The translations under genes were made by a program, and so were the position numbers. A model generated the notes under the pieces. The model saw nothing but the letters and a program-made list of their open reading frames with translations, had not been told where the DNA came from and searched no databases. From CAVXGU01 sp963761615 (lineage in GTDB: Bacteria > Acidobacteriota > Vicinamibacteria > Vicinamibacterales > CAVVIG01), in NCBI GenBank assembly GCA_963761615.1, contig CAVXGU010000003.1, forward strand, positions 2,852,001 through 2,916,000: 64,000 bases of DNA. Direction: 5' to 3'. Positions 43,077 to 50,715 of the stretch are shown here, piece after piece; position 1 is the first letter of the stretch, and the number at the start of each line of letters is the position of its first letter.

Positions 43077-44185
43077 GTGCTTCGAATTTATCGACGCCAC
43101 CGCGGCGACCTGCCCTCACACCGGCGGAGCGCCACCGGCGCTGCACCTGCCCCATCTACGTCGAAGGGACGCTCGGCGGCGAGACCGTGCGCCGCAGTCT
43201 CGACCAGACGCTCCTGGGAGGCCGCGTCGGACCTGATCGCGGCGTGGACGGCCAGCGGCCAGGTCGGCGTCGATCAAGCGCGAACGTGCCGACAATCGCC
43301 GAAGCCGTCCAGAAGGCCATCGAGGACGCCCAGGCGCGGCAGCTGCAGCCCGCGACGATCAGCCAAGCAGAAGAACCTCCTCGAGAAGCGCCTGCTGCCC
43401 TGGTGCCGCGCGACAGGGGCCTGCGGCAGCTGAAGCAGCTCGACGTCGATACCCTCCGCCAGTTCCGCGCCACGTGGACCGACGGTCCCGCTGTCGGCGC
43501 ACAAGAACCTCGAACGCCTCCGCGCGTTTTCTGAGCTTCTGCCACCTGGCCGGCTGGGTTCGAACGCAATCACGCCAAAGCGCTCAAACCGCCAAAACTG
43601 CCAGACCAGTCGAGCAAGGTGAAGGTGTTCACCCACGGAAGATCTCGACGAAGATCATCGCGGCCTGCGATCAAGTACCCGGAGCGGAACTCGTTCGGGC
43701 CACAACAACCGCGCGCGGGTCAAGGCGATCGCGCTGACGCTCCGCTACTCCGGCCTACGCATCGGCGACGCCGTCGCGCTGCAGAAGGTGCATCTGAAGG
43801 GCGACAAGCTGTTCCTGAACACGCAGAAGAGCGGGAGCAAGATCTACGTCCCGCTCCCGAAGGTCGCGCTGGGGGCGCTCGAAGCAGCTCGAGCACGGGC
43901 TCCGGCGTACTTCTTCTGGACCGGCAAGGGCGCTGCGGCAATCAGCCGTGGCCGACTGGCAGCGGGCACTGCGGCGCGTCTTCGAGCTCGCCGAGGTCAT
44001 CGGCAACCCGCACATGTTCCGGCACACGTTCGCCACGGACCTGCTGGCGCGCGGCATTCCGATCGAGGATGTGTCCGTGTTGCTCGGGCACCGCTCGACG
44101 CCGGATCACCGAGGCGTACTACTCGCACTGGGTCAAGGCGCGGCGGGATCGCCTCGAGCAGCGGGTGCGCGAGCTTTGGCGTTAG
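43077..44185 (+). pseudogene. Tyrosine recombinase (site-specific integrase), multiply frameshifted
   Basis: Pieces in different frames assemble into a normal integrase of about 365 residues: N-terminal LRIYRRHRGD and RRCTCPIYVEGTLGGETVRR; a core-binding helix region TIAEAVQKAIEDAQARQL; then catalytic motifs ALTLRYSGLRIGDAVAL (first Arg), NPHMFRHTFATDLLARGI (His, Arg), VSVLLGHRST (His) and ITEAYYSHWVKARRD (Tyr nucleophile). At least five frame changes occur within 1.1 kb, with a stop at 44185. The N-terminal cysteine/histidine pattern and the position next to tmRNA fit a family of tmRNA-targeting integrases. As written it could not yield one protein; consensus errors or real decay are both possible. 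Confidence 0.85.
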
Positions 44186-44502
44186 GTCGGCCTGAACGGA
44201 CGACTGATCGCATCCCCCTTCGGGACTTGACGCCTGCCCCCCAAATCACCGCGCGTGTCTATCTGTGGCCCTTTCGCAGGTGCTGCGGCCGCCCATCTCG
44301 ACGACGGTCTCCAACTAATTGGCACCAAGAGCGATCGGGACGATTCACCACGTCAGCGTGTCACATTAGGCGGCGAGCTCTTCGCACGTAAGCAGACCAC
44401 TCGCAGCCATACGCGCCCCTGCTGATTGCATCGCCCCGATGCTAAGATGCGGACGCCCATGGACATGACGCTCGAACGCGTCCTTTTAGACACAGTGTGT
44501 AG
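44186..44502. other. Non-coding stretch between integrase and first cassette-like unit
   Basis: No convincing gene was found. Base composition is less GC-rich than the core genome. A possible TGCTAAG word lies at about 44,440, and could be the left arm of the attC-like site whose right half is at 44,503-44,530. Confidence 0.5.
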
Positions 44503-44530
44503 GCTGCGACAGTTCTGAAGCGAGTTAGCC
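44503..44530 (+). other. attC-like right half-site before the zinc-ribbon gene
   Basis: The segment reads GCTGCG, six bases, CTGAAGCG, A, then GTTAGCC. It resembles the right arm of the hairpin at 45,105-45,176 (GCTGCGGCTGAAGCGG, CAC, GTTACC). GTTAGCC is the exact reverse complement of the GGCTAAC that begins that site. The next start codon is 27 bases downstream, the geometry of an integron gene cassette. Confidence 0.45.
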
Positions 44531-44557
44531 GGGCAGATCTGGAGTCGGAGGCACCTC

Positions 44558-45110
44558 ATGTACTGCGCTCACTGCGGGACGGAGCTAGCTCCAGCAGCGA
44601 AATTTTGCCACGCCTGCGGTTCGGCATCGTTCTCACCGTCTTCAGCCGCGTTGGGTACCTACGGAAGGCCCCTCCCAGACCACACCGTTAACAACGAGTT
44701 CGAAACCAAAGGCATCCAGGCGGAGTCAATGGTCACTCAAAGTGACTACAGAACAGGAAGCTCGGAAGGCCATTCGGGAATCGGCCCTAGGCTTCTACTT
44801 CGTGGCTGGACTGCAAGCGCTTCTCGGCGGGCTTGTGCTGGGGCCCTCTGCGCTGATTGACGCGGCGCTCTTTGCCGGCCTTGGGTTTTGGCTTCACAAG
44901 ACGAGCAGCAAGGTCGCAGCGACGATTCTCGCGGTCTTGGCAGCAGTCTCTATCGGAACGACATTCTGGAATCAGGCGACGGGAGCAATGGGTGGCCGCA
45001 ATGTCGTTCTCTCCCTCATCGTATTTTGGGTCGCAGTGCGGGCGCTGATCGCGACGTACAAGTTGCCTGACCTGGTACAGCGGGAGCCGGGGGTCGGGAC
45101 GGCTGGCTAA
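44558..45110 (+). CDS. Zinc-ribbon membrane protein, one frameshift
   Basis: Two overlapping frames join near 44,735 into a protein of about 184 residues. The N-terminus MYCAHCGTELAPAAKFCHAC is a double-CxxC zinc ribbon (residues 3-20). After a linker, TTEQEARKAIRESALGFYF leads into three hydrophobic segments (about 80-100, 108-128, 135-155). Zinc-ribbon-plus-membrane proteins of this type are common and mostly uncharacterised. The stop TAA (45,108-45,110) lies inside the GGCTAAC arm of the following attC-like hairpin, as in many integron cassettes. Confidence 0.55.
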
Positions 45111-45176
45111 CACCCGCTTCAGCCGCCAACGGCAATCAAGAAAAAGGGCCGCTGCGGCTGAAGCGGCACGTTACCG
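45105..45176 (+). repeat. attC-like imperfect hairpin 2 (best example)
   Basis: 72 bases. Arms CCGCTTCAGCCGC (45,114-45,126) and GCGGCTGAAGCGG (45,154-45,166) pair perfectly over 13 bp. AACGGC/GCCGCT extends the stem with one mismatch around an A-rich loop. The outer words are GGCTAAC (45,105) and GTTACCG (45,170), close to the attC core words RYYYAAC and GTTRRRY; a missing G would make the right one GTTAGCC. The arms contain an unpaired base, as attC sites do. Confidence 0.55.
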
Positions 45177-45192
45177 GGACTGGACGAACACG

Positions 45193-45929
45193 ATGGCTAA
45201 GAGGAAGAGACGGGCGAAGCCAAGAGCGAAGAGTGCCGACGCGCCGCTTTATGCCGCCATCCCCAATCAGGTGTTTCTCGGTGTGCCTGGAAGACGATGC
45301 ACTACAAATACGAAGGTGTTATTGAAAGATTACGAAAGAAGTACCCTCTATCGTTCGTCATCGTCGGTCGAGATGCAAATCAGGATGCGGACGACCTACT
45401 TGAGGTGATCAAGAAGCGCATTCTCACTTCTTCATACGCGATCTTCGACGCGACTGGCGGCAACGCGAACGTGTCGTTGGAGTTCGGGTTTTCGGAGGCG
45501 AACGACATCCCCCGGGCGCTTTACCTGTCAACGCACAAAGCGACGAAGGCGCCTACAAAGGAGGCGCCGATCATCGCGGACCTCGCCGGAAAGAAGCAGA
45601 ATCGGTACGCTCAACTGTCGAGTCTGGACAAGCTGCTTCGGCAATTCTCCCACAATCACGCGTACACCAAGCGCTTTGAGCAGTTCCTCGCGACCACGTT
45701 TCGACGGCGATCGAAGGGAGACAAGAAGAGGCTTCGCAGCCTGGCGCTAAAGATTGTTCATCAATTATCAAGCGATGGAAAAGCCAGGCGGTCGGACGTC
45801 GTCCAGAGCTTGCAGGCTGATGGCGCGGGCTATTCTCGCGACGAGATAGACGACATGATCTATCGGATGCACAACGCTGGTTTGGTGAGCAGCGTGCAAG
45901 GTCCATATTCAACCGTTACCATCACATGA
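45193..45929 (+). CDS. TIR/nucleoside-deoxyribosyltransferase-like protein with C-terminal winged helix, one frameshift
   Basis: Two frames join near 45,285 (a missing base before TGG) into about 245 residues. The N-terminal domain (about 25-165) has QVFLGVPWKTMHYKYEG, SFVIVGRDANQDADDLL and SSYAIFDATGGNANVSLEFG, where an Asn-Val-x-x-Glu motif resembles TIR-like and deoxyribosyltransferase-like nucleotide-binding folds. PIIADLAGKKQNRYAQL follows. The last 70 residues (LRSLALKIVHQLSSDGKARR to the end) look like a winged helix. Inference: a sensor-effector that hydrolyses or binds a nucleotide cofactor, plausibly in phage defence. The name of a known system cannot be given. Confidence 0.5.
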
Positions 45930-45931
45930 GC

Positions 45932-46004
45932 CCGCTAACATCCGCTTGCAGTCGGGCGTCTCGCGCGCTCATGAGCCGCCGCAGCTGAAACGACACGCAA
46001 GTCC
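45932..46004 (+). repeat. attC-like imperfect hairpin 3
   Basis: It begins CCGCTAAC and contains TCCGCTTGCAG. The right arm CCGCAGCTGAAACGACACGC resembles that of hairpin 2, but the final word is GCAAGTC instead of GTTRRRY, so the site is degenerate. The next start codon is four bases beyond. Confidence 0.4.
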
Positions 46005-46007
46005 GAT

Positions 46008-46919
46008 ATGAAGACAAGGCTCACACCGCACTACATCTCGCTCGTGTATGAGTGCTGTCTCCGGTCCTTCTGGCGGCGCAAAGCTCTAACGCAGTTCCTG
46101 CGACAGTGCAACGTATCGGAGGGGTTCCTGGAGAGTTGGACTCCGGATGAAACTAAACGCAACGTACTTGATCGACTCTTTCTGGAACTCCCCAAGACGG
46201 ATCGAGGTCGCTCGGCCCTGGCGAGAATGGCGGGGTTTTTGATGGAGCAGGAGTCTTCCCGATCTGGCGAATTGGGAGGATTCCACTGCAAAGCTGAAGG
46301 CTGCCCGTGACGCAGTCTCCAGCCTTCGCGCTTATCACTCGAAACAACAGGATGAAATCCGTTCCGAAGAGGAACAGGTGGAAGCCCGGAAGCGATTTGT
46401 CGAACGACAGCGCCAAGCGACTCAGTCTCAGCAGACTCTCCAGCAGCTCAATGATCGGCTGAACGTCCTTGGCTCGTCTCTGGGCGAGCAAAAGGCAGGG
46501 TACGAGTTTCAGGCTTGGTTCTACGATCTCCTTGATTTCTCAGAAATCTCAAACCGGAAGCCATACGTGCACAAGGGCCGTCAAATAGACGGGTCATTAA
46601 CGGTCTATGGGACAACCTACCTTGTGGAACTGAAGTTCACAGCTGGGCCCGCTGACGCCAACGACATCGATTCATTCTACAAGAAGATTACGAGCAAGGC
46701 CGACAATACGATGGGTGTAATGGTATCTATTTCAGGCTACTCATCAGTGGCCAAACAGGAGGCGTCCGGCGAACGTACCCGATCCTGCTTCTAAATCACA
46801 GTAATCTGTACATGGTTCTTGGCGGAATCATGGGATTGGCCGATCTGGTGGACAGAGTGCGCCGTCATGCCTCACAGACCGGGGAGGCGTACTTGGCGGC
46901 GGACGATTTCAGCGGGTAA
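46008..46919 (+). pseudogene. Coiled-coil PD-(D/E)XK nuclease-like effector, multiply frameshifted
   Basis: Reconstructed length is about 300 residues. The N-terminal helical domain (about 1-90) includes TPHYISLVYECCLRSFWRRK and FLESWTPDETKRNVLDRLF. Then DLANWEDSTAKLKAARDAV leads into a coiled coil (about 105-165) with TLQQLNDRLNVLGSSLG. The C-terminal domain has YEFQAWFYDLLDFSEISNRK and the nuclease core RQIDGSLTVYGTTYLVELKF: Asp, then Glu-x-Lys. SKADNTMGVMVSISGYSS and, in another frame, LLLNHSNLYMVLGGIMGLAD follow, with a stop at 46,919. Known: PD-(D/E)XK folds cleave DNA. Inference: a defence effector whose N-terminus senses or oligomerises. Confidence 0.5.
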
Positions 46920-47004
46920 AGATGCCAGACGCAACTGGGGGGGCTGCAGCCGTCGGCGCATAGTGTAATCACGAGGGCCGCGGCTGAGAGGCGACCGTCA
47001 GGCC
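46915..47004 (+). repeat. attC-like imperfect hairpin 4
   Basis: The stop of the nuclease-like gene lies in the left part. Arms CAGCCGTCGGC (about 46,947) and GCCGCGGCTGAG (about 46,977) pair with a few mismatches. The right end CGTCAGGCC is one base from the attC word GTTAGGC. A start codon follows 10 bases later. Confidence 0.4.
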
Positions 47005-47013
47005 GAATCGGAC

Positions 47014-47788
47014 ATGCACAAGCTCTTAAAGCCGGCCGTACAGGCGTTCGAACAAAACGTTGGATCAGTGCACGAACTGCTCGAGTTTGATCGGTTCGTG
47101 ATCGAGCACGTGATCGGTGGGCTGGGCGACCTCGTTGCGGTGCTAGAGCACGGCGGGCACAACAACGCTGCAAGAGTTGTCCGGAATCGCGTTTCAGCTC
47201 TGAAGTCGATTGAGCGGTGAGATTCTTTGAGGCCACGATACAGAACGATTTTCAATCAGTGCGTCGTCTTCTCGTATCGTATTTCGATTCGGCTGTGCAT
47301 GATTTGTTTCGCTTGGCCGCTGCCAAGGCATTGAAGGACCAACTGAAGGTTCCCTTGAGTACAGACAGAAGCTCGAGTTGGCATGGCGGGATCTCGCCAC
47401 GGCAGAGGGCAACGCCGAAGCTCTATTCGCTGATTTGGTGGTTGCACAAAAGGACATAAGTTTCCAGGACATGCAGAGTATCGCGAGGGCATTCGAGATA
47501 TTTGACTGTGGAAGTGGGTAGTTCGGACGACACACACGACGTAATCCTTGGGCAGGCAGCAGGCATGTTATCGTCACGCTGGCGGACACGTGGACACGCG
47601 AATGACGCGGCAGATATCTGCCGCGTCCCTGACGGCTCAAGCAGGTCATCGCGGTTGGCGAACAGATTGCGTTCGAACCTGAGGAGGTCCGCGTGTTGGC
47701 CGCCAGCATGACCCGGTATATCGAGGCCTTGGTTGCGTCAATTGCGGCAGCGTTCGAGCGAGCTGGCGCAGCTTCGGAATCGGCCTAA
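47014..47788 (+). pseudogene. HEPN-type (RiboL-PSP-like) protein, multiply frameshifted
   Basis: The first frame gives HKLLKPAVQAFEQNVGSVHE, LLEFDRFVIEHVIGGLGDLV and NAARVVRNRVSALKSIER. Later frames give RYRTIFNQCVV, LVSYFDSAVHDLFRLAAAKA, VVAQKDISFQDMQSIARAF, HDVILGQAAG-VIVTLAD and EQIAFEPEEVRVLAASMTRY. Together they make about 255 residues like a family of HEPN-containing proteins I associate with the RiboL-PSP-HEPN group, predicted RNases. The catalytic R-x4-6-H motif is disturbed by the frame changes (VIL-GQA region). The stop TAA falls within the left arm of the next hairpin. Assignment is from memory and tentative. Confidence 0.42.
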
Positions 47789-47852
47789 GACCGCTTGCAA
47801 GCGGCAGCGGCAACTGCGATCACGAGCCGCTACGGCAAAGCGGATAATAATC
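47783..47852 (+). repeat. attC-like imperfect hairpin 5
   Basis: It begins GCCTAAG (close to RYYYAAC), and contains CCGCTTGCAAGCGG, a perfect 14-base palindrome, then a right arm GAGCCGCTACGGCAAAGCGG. The right word is AATAATC rather than GTTRRRY. It ends the cassette-like run. Confidence 0.35.
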
Positions 47853-48357
47853 ACCGCAAATCCCGAGTGCGCATTTTTGGTGGAGACTTAGACTAGGTGA
47901 GGTGCTGGCCACATCGTTGAATTGTGCGCTGTGTAGCGTCCACTGCGTAGGTCAGGAAGTCAACTATGCGATGCTGCAACGCATGCTACTAACCGCAGAG
48001 ACCGAGACAGGAGCGACCCCGCACCGCGTAGCATCGGTTGCTAGCAGGCGGTTGCGTCTAACCGGGGGTCGCTCCTGTCTCGGTCCCGACTTTGGGGTGT
48101 AGTGACGTCGGCGTGCCACTCGAATAGCCGTCGGCGCTGCTGAGAGTTACGAGGTCCCTGCGCAGACCGAAGGGCAGACTGAACCCGGAACGCGACTTGC
48201 CAAGCCAAGACAGGGCAACCCGAAGGTTCTCGTGGTCACGAACGGCGTTCGTCGCGGGTCTCAGAGGCGGGTCGGAGCCGAGAGTTCGCAACCGGCAGTG
48301 CCCACTGAAGAAGTGACAATCTGGCCAAGGGTCGGAGGCCTTCTGGGCATGGCGAGG
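47853..48357. other. Intergenic region with a long palindrome
   Basis: No gene was recognised across about 500 bases. It contains the 48,000-48,085 palindrome. A minus-strand reading at 48,058-48,291 has some coding feel (HENLRVALSWLGKSRSGFSL), but it has no recognisable family and could be a remnant. Confidence 0.5.
48000..48085. repeat. Long inverted repeat (21-bp perfect arms)
   Basis: Arms 48,000-48,020 and 48,065-48,085 are perfect reverse complements over 21 bases (left arm begins GACCGAGACAGGAGCG). The 44-base interior holds further partial pairing (GCACCGC/GCGGTTGC). There is no T run, so it is not an ordinary terminator. It resembles a mobile REP/palindromic unit or an end pair of a small element. 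Confidence 0.7.
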
Positions 48358-48575
48358 TCACGGTAGACGCCTCAGGCGAGTATGGACGCGCTGGGCTACG
48401 GACTCCGGGATCCGCAGTGTCCGGTAGACCCGCCTGCCGGGACGATGGTGGTGAAAGATGACAACGCCGGGCTCGTGCAGGAAGAGGCGACGGACAAAGT
48501 CTCCGCTCATGCCCAGAGCTCGGCGAGCTCGTCGACCGAGTAGTGCCGCTCGAACGTCCCCTCAGGTGTGAGCAT
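48358..48575 (-). CDS. Small helix-turn-helix (excisionase-like) protein, one frameshift
   Basis: About 72 residues after correcting one missing base near 48,508. MLTPEGTFERHYSVDELAEL is followed, in the second frame, by MSGDFVRRLFLHEPGVVIF, PGRRVYRTLRIPESVAQRVH and a stop at 48,358. The YSVDELAELW-x-x-SxDFVRRLF pattern is a winged helix-turn-helix like AlpA/Xis-type DNA-binding domains. Beside an integrase, such proteins are often recombination directionality factors, but a plain regulator is equally possible. It runs opposite to the surrounding genes. Confidence 0.5.
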
Positions 48576-48660
48576 GTGGTTTGCCTCGCGACTCGCGACT
48601 CTCTCTGGCAAGAAGCGCGACAGCCCGCAGATGCGTAGAATGCTAGGGATTTCGATTGAA

Positions 48661-48733
48661 GGCCGTCAGGAAAGGGTGAGATTTGACCCCGGGGTCAGGG
48701 TAAGGGTCAGACTTGACCTTTCCTCCGCCGGCC
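48661..48733. repeat. REP-like palindrome upstream of the DUF429 gene
   Basis: Imperfect inverted repeat. The left arm is AGGAAAGGGTGAGATTTGA (from 48,668), followed by CCCCGGGGTCAGGG, and the right arm is TCAGACTTGACCTTTCCT, with outer GGCC...GGCC. GGGGTCAGA-type words are typical of REP elements moved by RAYT transposases. It sits 15 bases before the start of the next gene. Confidence 0.6.
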
Positions 48734-48747
48734 ACCAACCTGCGTCC

Positions 48748-49956
48748 ATGAACCCGACCAGAATCCTCTGCGCGGACTGGGGCAAGGCGGCGAACAAGCG
48801 GGCGGTCTTCGTCGCCGATGCTGCTGACAGACCCATCGTCCGACGACTGTCCCACCCGGGTTGGACGCTGTCGTCGCTGCTGCAGGAGGCCAATCGGCTC
48901 GCCCTGGACGGACCCGTTATGGCCGCCTTGGACGTGCATCTCGGCGTGCCATTCGCTTACCTGACGGCCTTCGACCGTGAGGGTAAACCAGACACGTGCA
49001 GGTCCTTTCTCGGCCTGCTGCAGGCCACAATCGACGCACCTCGCTTCTTCGAATCCGACGACCCAAGCGAGGGACTGGGAGGTGCGCCGGCCGTTCTTCG
49101 TCGTGCCCAAGGGTCCGGGCGGACTGACGTCGTTTCAGGCGGCGGCCGCAAGGGCTGGCGTCCTACTCTGCTCCGCCTAATGGACGCCCAGACCGGCGCG
49201 AAGCTTGCGTTCGTGACGGCTGGCATTCCTGGCTCTGTCGGCAGCGCGCGCGTGACATCTGGATGTCGCTGCGCTCCTCAGGCAGGAGCCTCGAGCGTTC
49301 GGCGTCTGGCCGTTCGATGGTGACCTCGACACCCTCCTCGCGTCACGTGATCGCTCTGGGCGAGATGTATCCCCGCGCCGCGTACGCCACAGCCTGATGG
49401 ACGGTCCGATAGTTGACCGGCCCCGCTTGATGGTCGCCAAGACCGACGCCCGCATCCGGCACGAGGCGATCGAGCAACTCCTCGCGATGGGCTGGGTTCG
49501 ACAGCACGAAGCGCACTTCGATGGCCTCGAGTGGGCCCGCGACAGCGAGGACGACTTCGACGCGTGCATCACCGCGGCCGCTCTACGCGCTGCGTCTCGA
49601 GGGCCTTCCCTTCAGCCAGCGGCTCGACGTGTCCAGCCCGGCAGAGAGGGGATCCTGGTTCAGGGCAGCGTGAATCTGGCGCTGCCGGAGGCAACCTTCC
49701 GCCCGTCTCGCCAGGCGCTGCTGCTGGCGATATCGCGCCCGAAGGCCGGGGCTTCGCTAACGCACCAGTTGGCCGCACGGAGCCGCTTCCGTGTCCGATC
49801 CGGGCTGCCAGAAGGTCTTCGCGGGCTCGCGTGGCGGGTGGGATGGCCACGTGGGAGCTCTTCGTGTGCACCCGACATGGCGAACCGAGGCGCGGGATTC
49901 CAGAGGAGCGGCGACGCCTGTTCAAGTTCGAGTTTCCACGGTTTTTCGAAGAGTGA
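48748..49956 (+). pseudogene. DUF429 (RNase H-like) protein with C-terminal C2H2-like finger, multiply frameshifted
   Basis: The first frame reads RILCADWGKAANKRAVFVAD, ALDVHLGVPFAYLTAFDREG and APRFFESDDPSEG. Later frames add VRRPFFVVPKGPGGLTSFQA, DGPIVDRPRLMVAKTDARIR, DDFDACITAAAL and EATFRP. The end is PCPIPGCQKVFAGSRGGWDG followed by HVGALRVHPTW, with a Cys-x4-Cys/His-x5-His zinc-finger-like pattern, and FPRFFEE with a stop at 49,956. About 400 residues in all. The N-terminal Asp-rich core is the DUF429 predicted nuclease fold. Function in the island unknown. At least four frame changes break the gene. Confidence 0.6.
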
Positions 49957-50009
49957 GCAAATGGGAAGCACCCTTGAGATTATGTCTGATTTGACATATC
50001 CTCTCTGGT

Positions 50010-50376
50010 ATGAGCTCGCGCGACAAGCCGTTGGTTTGGCTGCGCGGCGAGGTCAAGACGCCACCCTTCAGCCTAGAGGGTCGCGTCGAGGCTGGCTTCT
50101 GCTGCGTCGTTTGCAGCGAGGAGAACCCCTCGGCCTGCCGGCATCACGGCCAATGCCAGGCATCGGACCAGGGTGCAACGAATTGCGGATCGGGGAGCGC
50201 TATCAGACGTGGCGGATCGTGTATCACGTCGCCGATGATGCGATGGTGGTATCGAGGTATTCAGCAAGAAGACCGCCGCGACGCCCCGGTCCGTGATCGC
50301 TGAATGTCGATGGCGGTTGCAGGCCGACGTCGGTTTTTCGGGCAAGAAGGGAGCGAAGCGCCGTGGAGAGAAGTAA
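50010..50376 (+). CDS. HigB/Gp49-like toxin of a type II toxin-antitoxin pair, frameshifted
   Basis: About 120 residues after at least two frame corrections: SSRDKPLVWLRGEVKTPPFS, then RRLQRGEPLGLPASRPMPGI, ELRIGERYQTWRIVYHVADD, then VFSKKTAATPRSVIAECRWR and a stop TAA at 50,374-50,376. The order (KTPPF, GxPLGxPxSRPMP, LR-x-YRIxYxxxDD, FxKK) is that of phage-derived Gp49/HigB toxins, which cut mRNA in the ribosomal A site. The antitoxin start lies inside its 3' end, so the toxin comes first, as in higBA. Confidence 0.7.
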
Positions 50377-50715
50377 GCAGCGGCGGCTCGAACGAGCGGG
50401 ATGGGTCGTCGGCGATGCGGGAGACTTTCTCGACTGTCTCACGAGGAACGCCGGTTCATCGAAACGAAGCTGGCGCTCGCAGCTGGCCTGCGACGCTGGC
50501 GCGAGCGGCTGGGCCTCACGCAGACTCAGGTCGCGGAGCGCTTTGGATCGAGTCAATCCCGGGTGGCTAAGATGGAGGCGGCAGACAAGTCCGTCAGCAC
50601 CGATCTGCTCCTGCGCGTGCTGTTCGGTCTCGGCGCCAAGCGCGACGATGTTGCACGCCTCTTGGCGCAGAAGCGCAGAGAGTCGAGCAGCCTGATGAGC
50701 GTGCCTCATCGGTGA
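50363..50715 (+). CDS. XRE-family (HigA-like) antitoxin, one frameshift
   Basis: About 117 residues. ERSKQRRLERAGWVVGDAGD joins, after a missing base near 50,433, to LSHEERRFIETKLALAAGLR and a helix-turn-helix RERLGLTQTQVAERFGSSQS, RVAKMEAADKSV. The C-terminal DLLLRVLFGLGAKRDDVARL matches HigA-type antitoxins. The start is GTG at 50,363 within the toxin gene. Expected to repress the pair through the HTH. Confidence 0.72.

Noticed and set aside
43077..44185. Integron integrase (IntI) to go with the attC-like sites
   Set aside because: The recombinase has the N-terminal YRRH/CxCPI style of tmRNA-targeting integrases, and no IntI-specific insertion is visible. The array therefore lacks its own integrase here.
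44180..44190. GTTAGGT at the integrase stop as an attI or attC core
   Set aside because: It matches GTTRRRY, but it is formed by the end of the integrase coding sequence and has no partner arm.
48000..48085. Intrinsic terminator
   Set aside because: The arms are long but the loop is 44 bases and no T run follows on either strand.
48058..48291. Minus-strand small gene ending in the long palindrome
   Set aside because: Some coding feel, but no family, no ribosome site, and it runs through the palindrome; kept only as a possible remnant.
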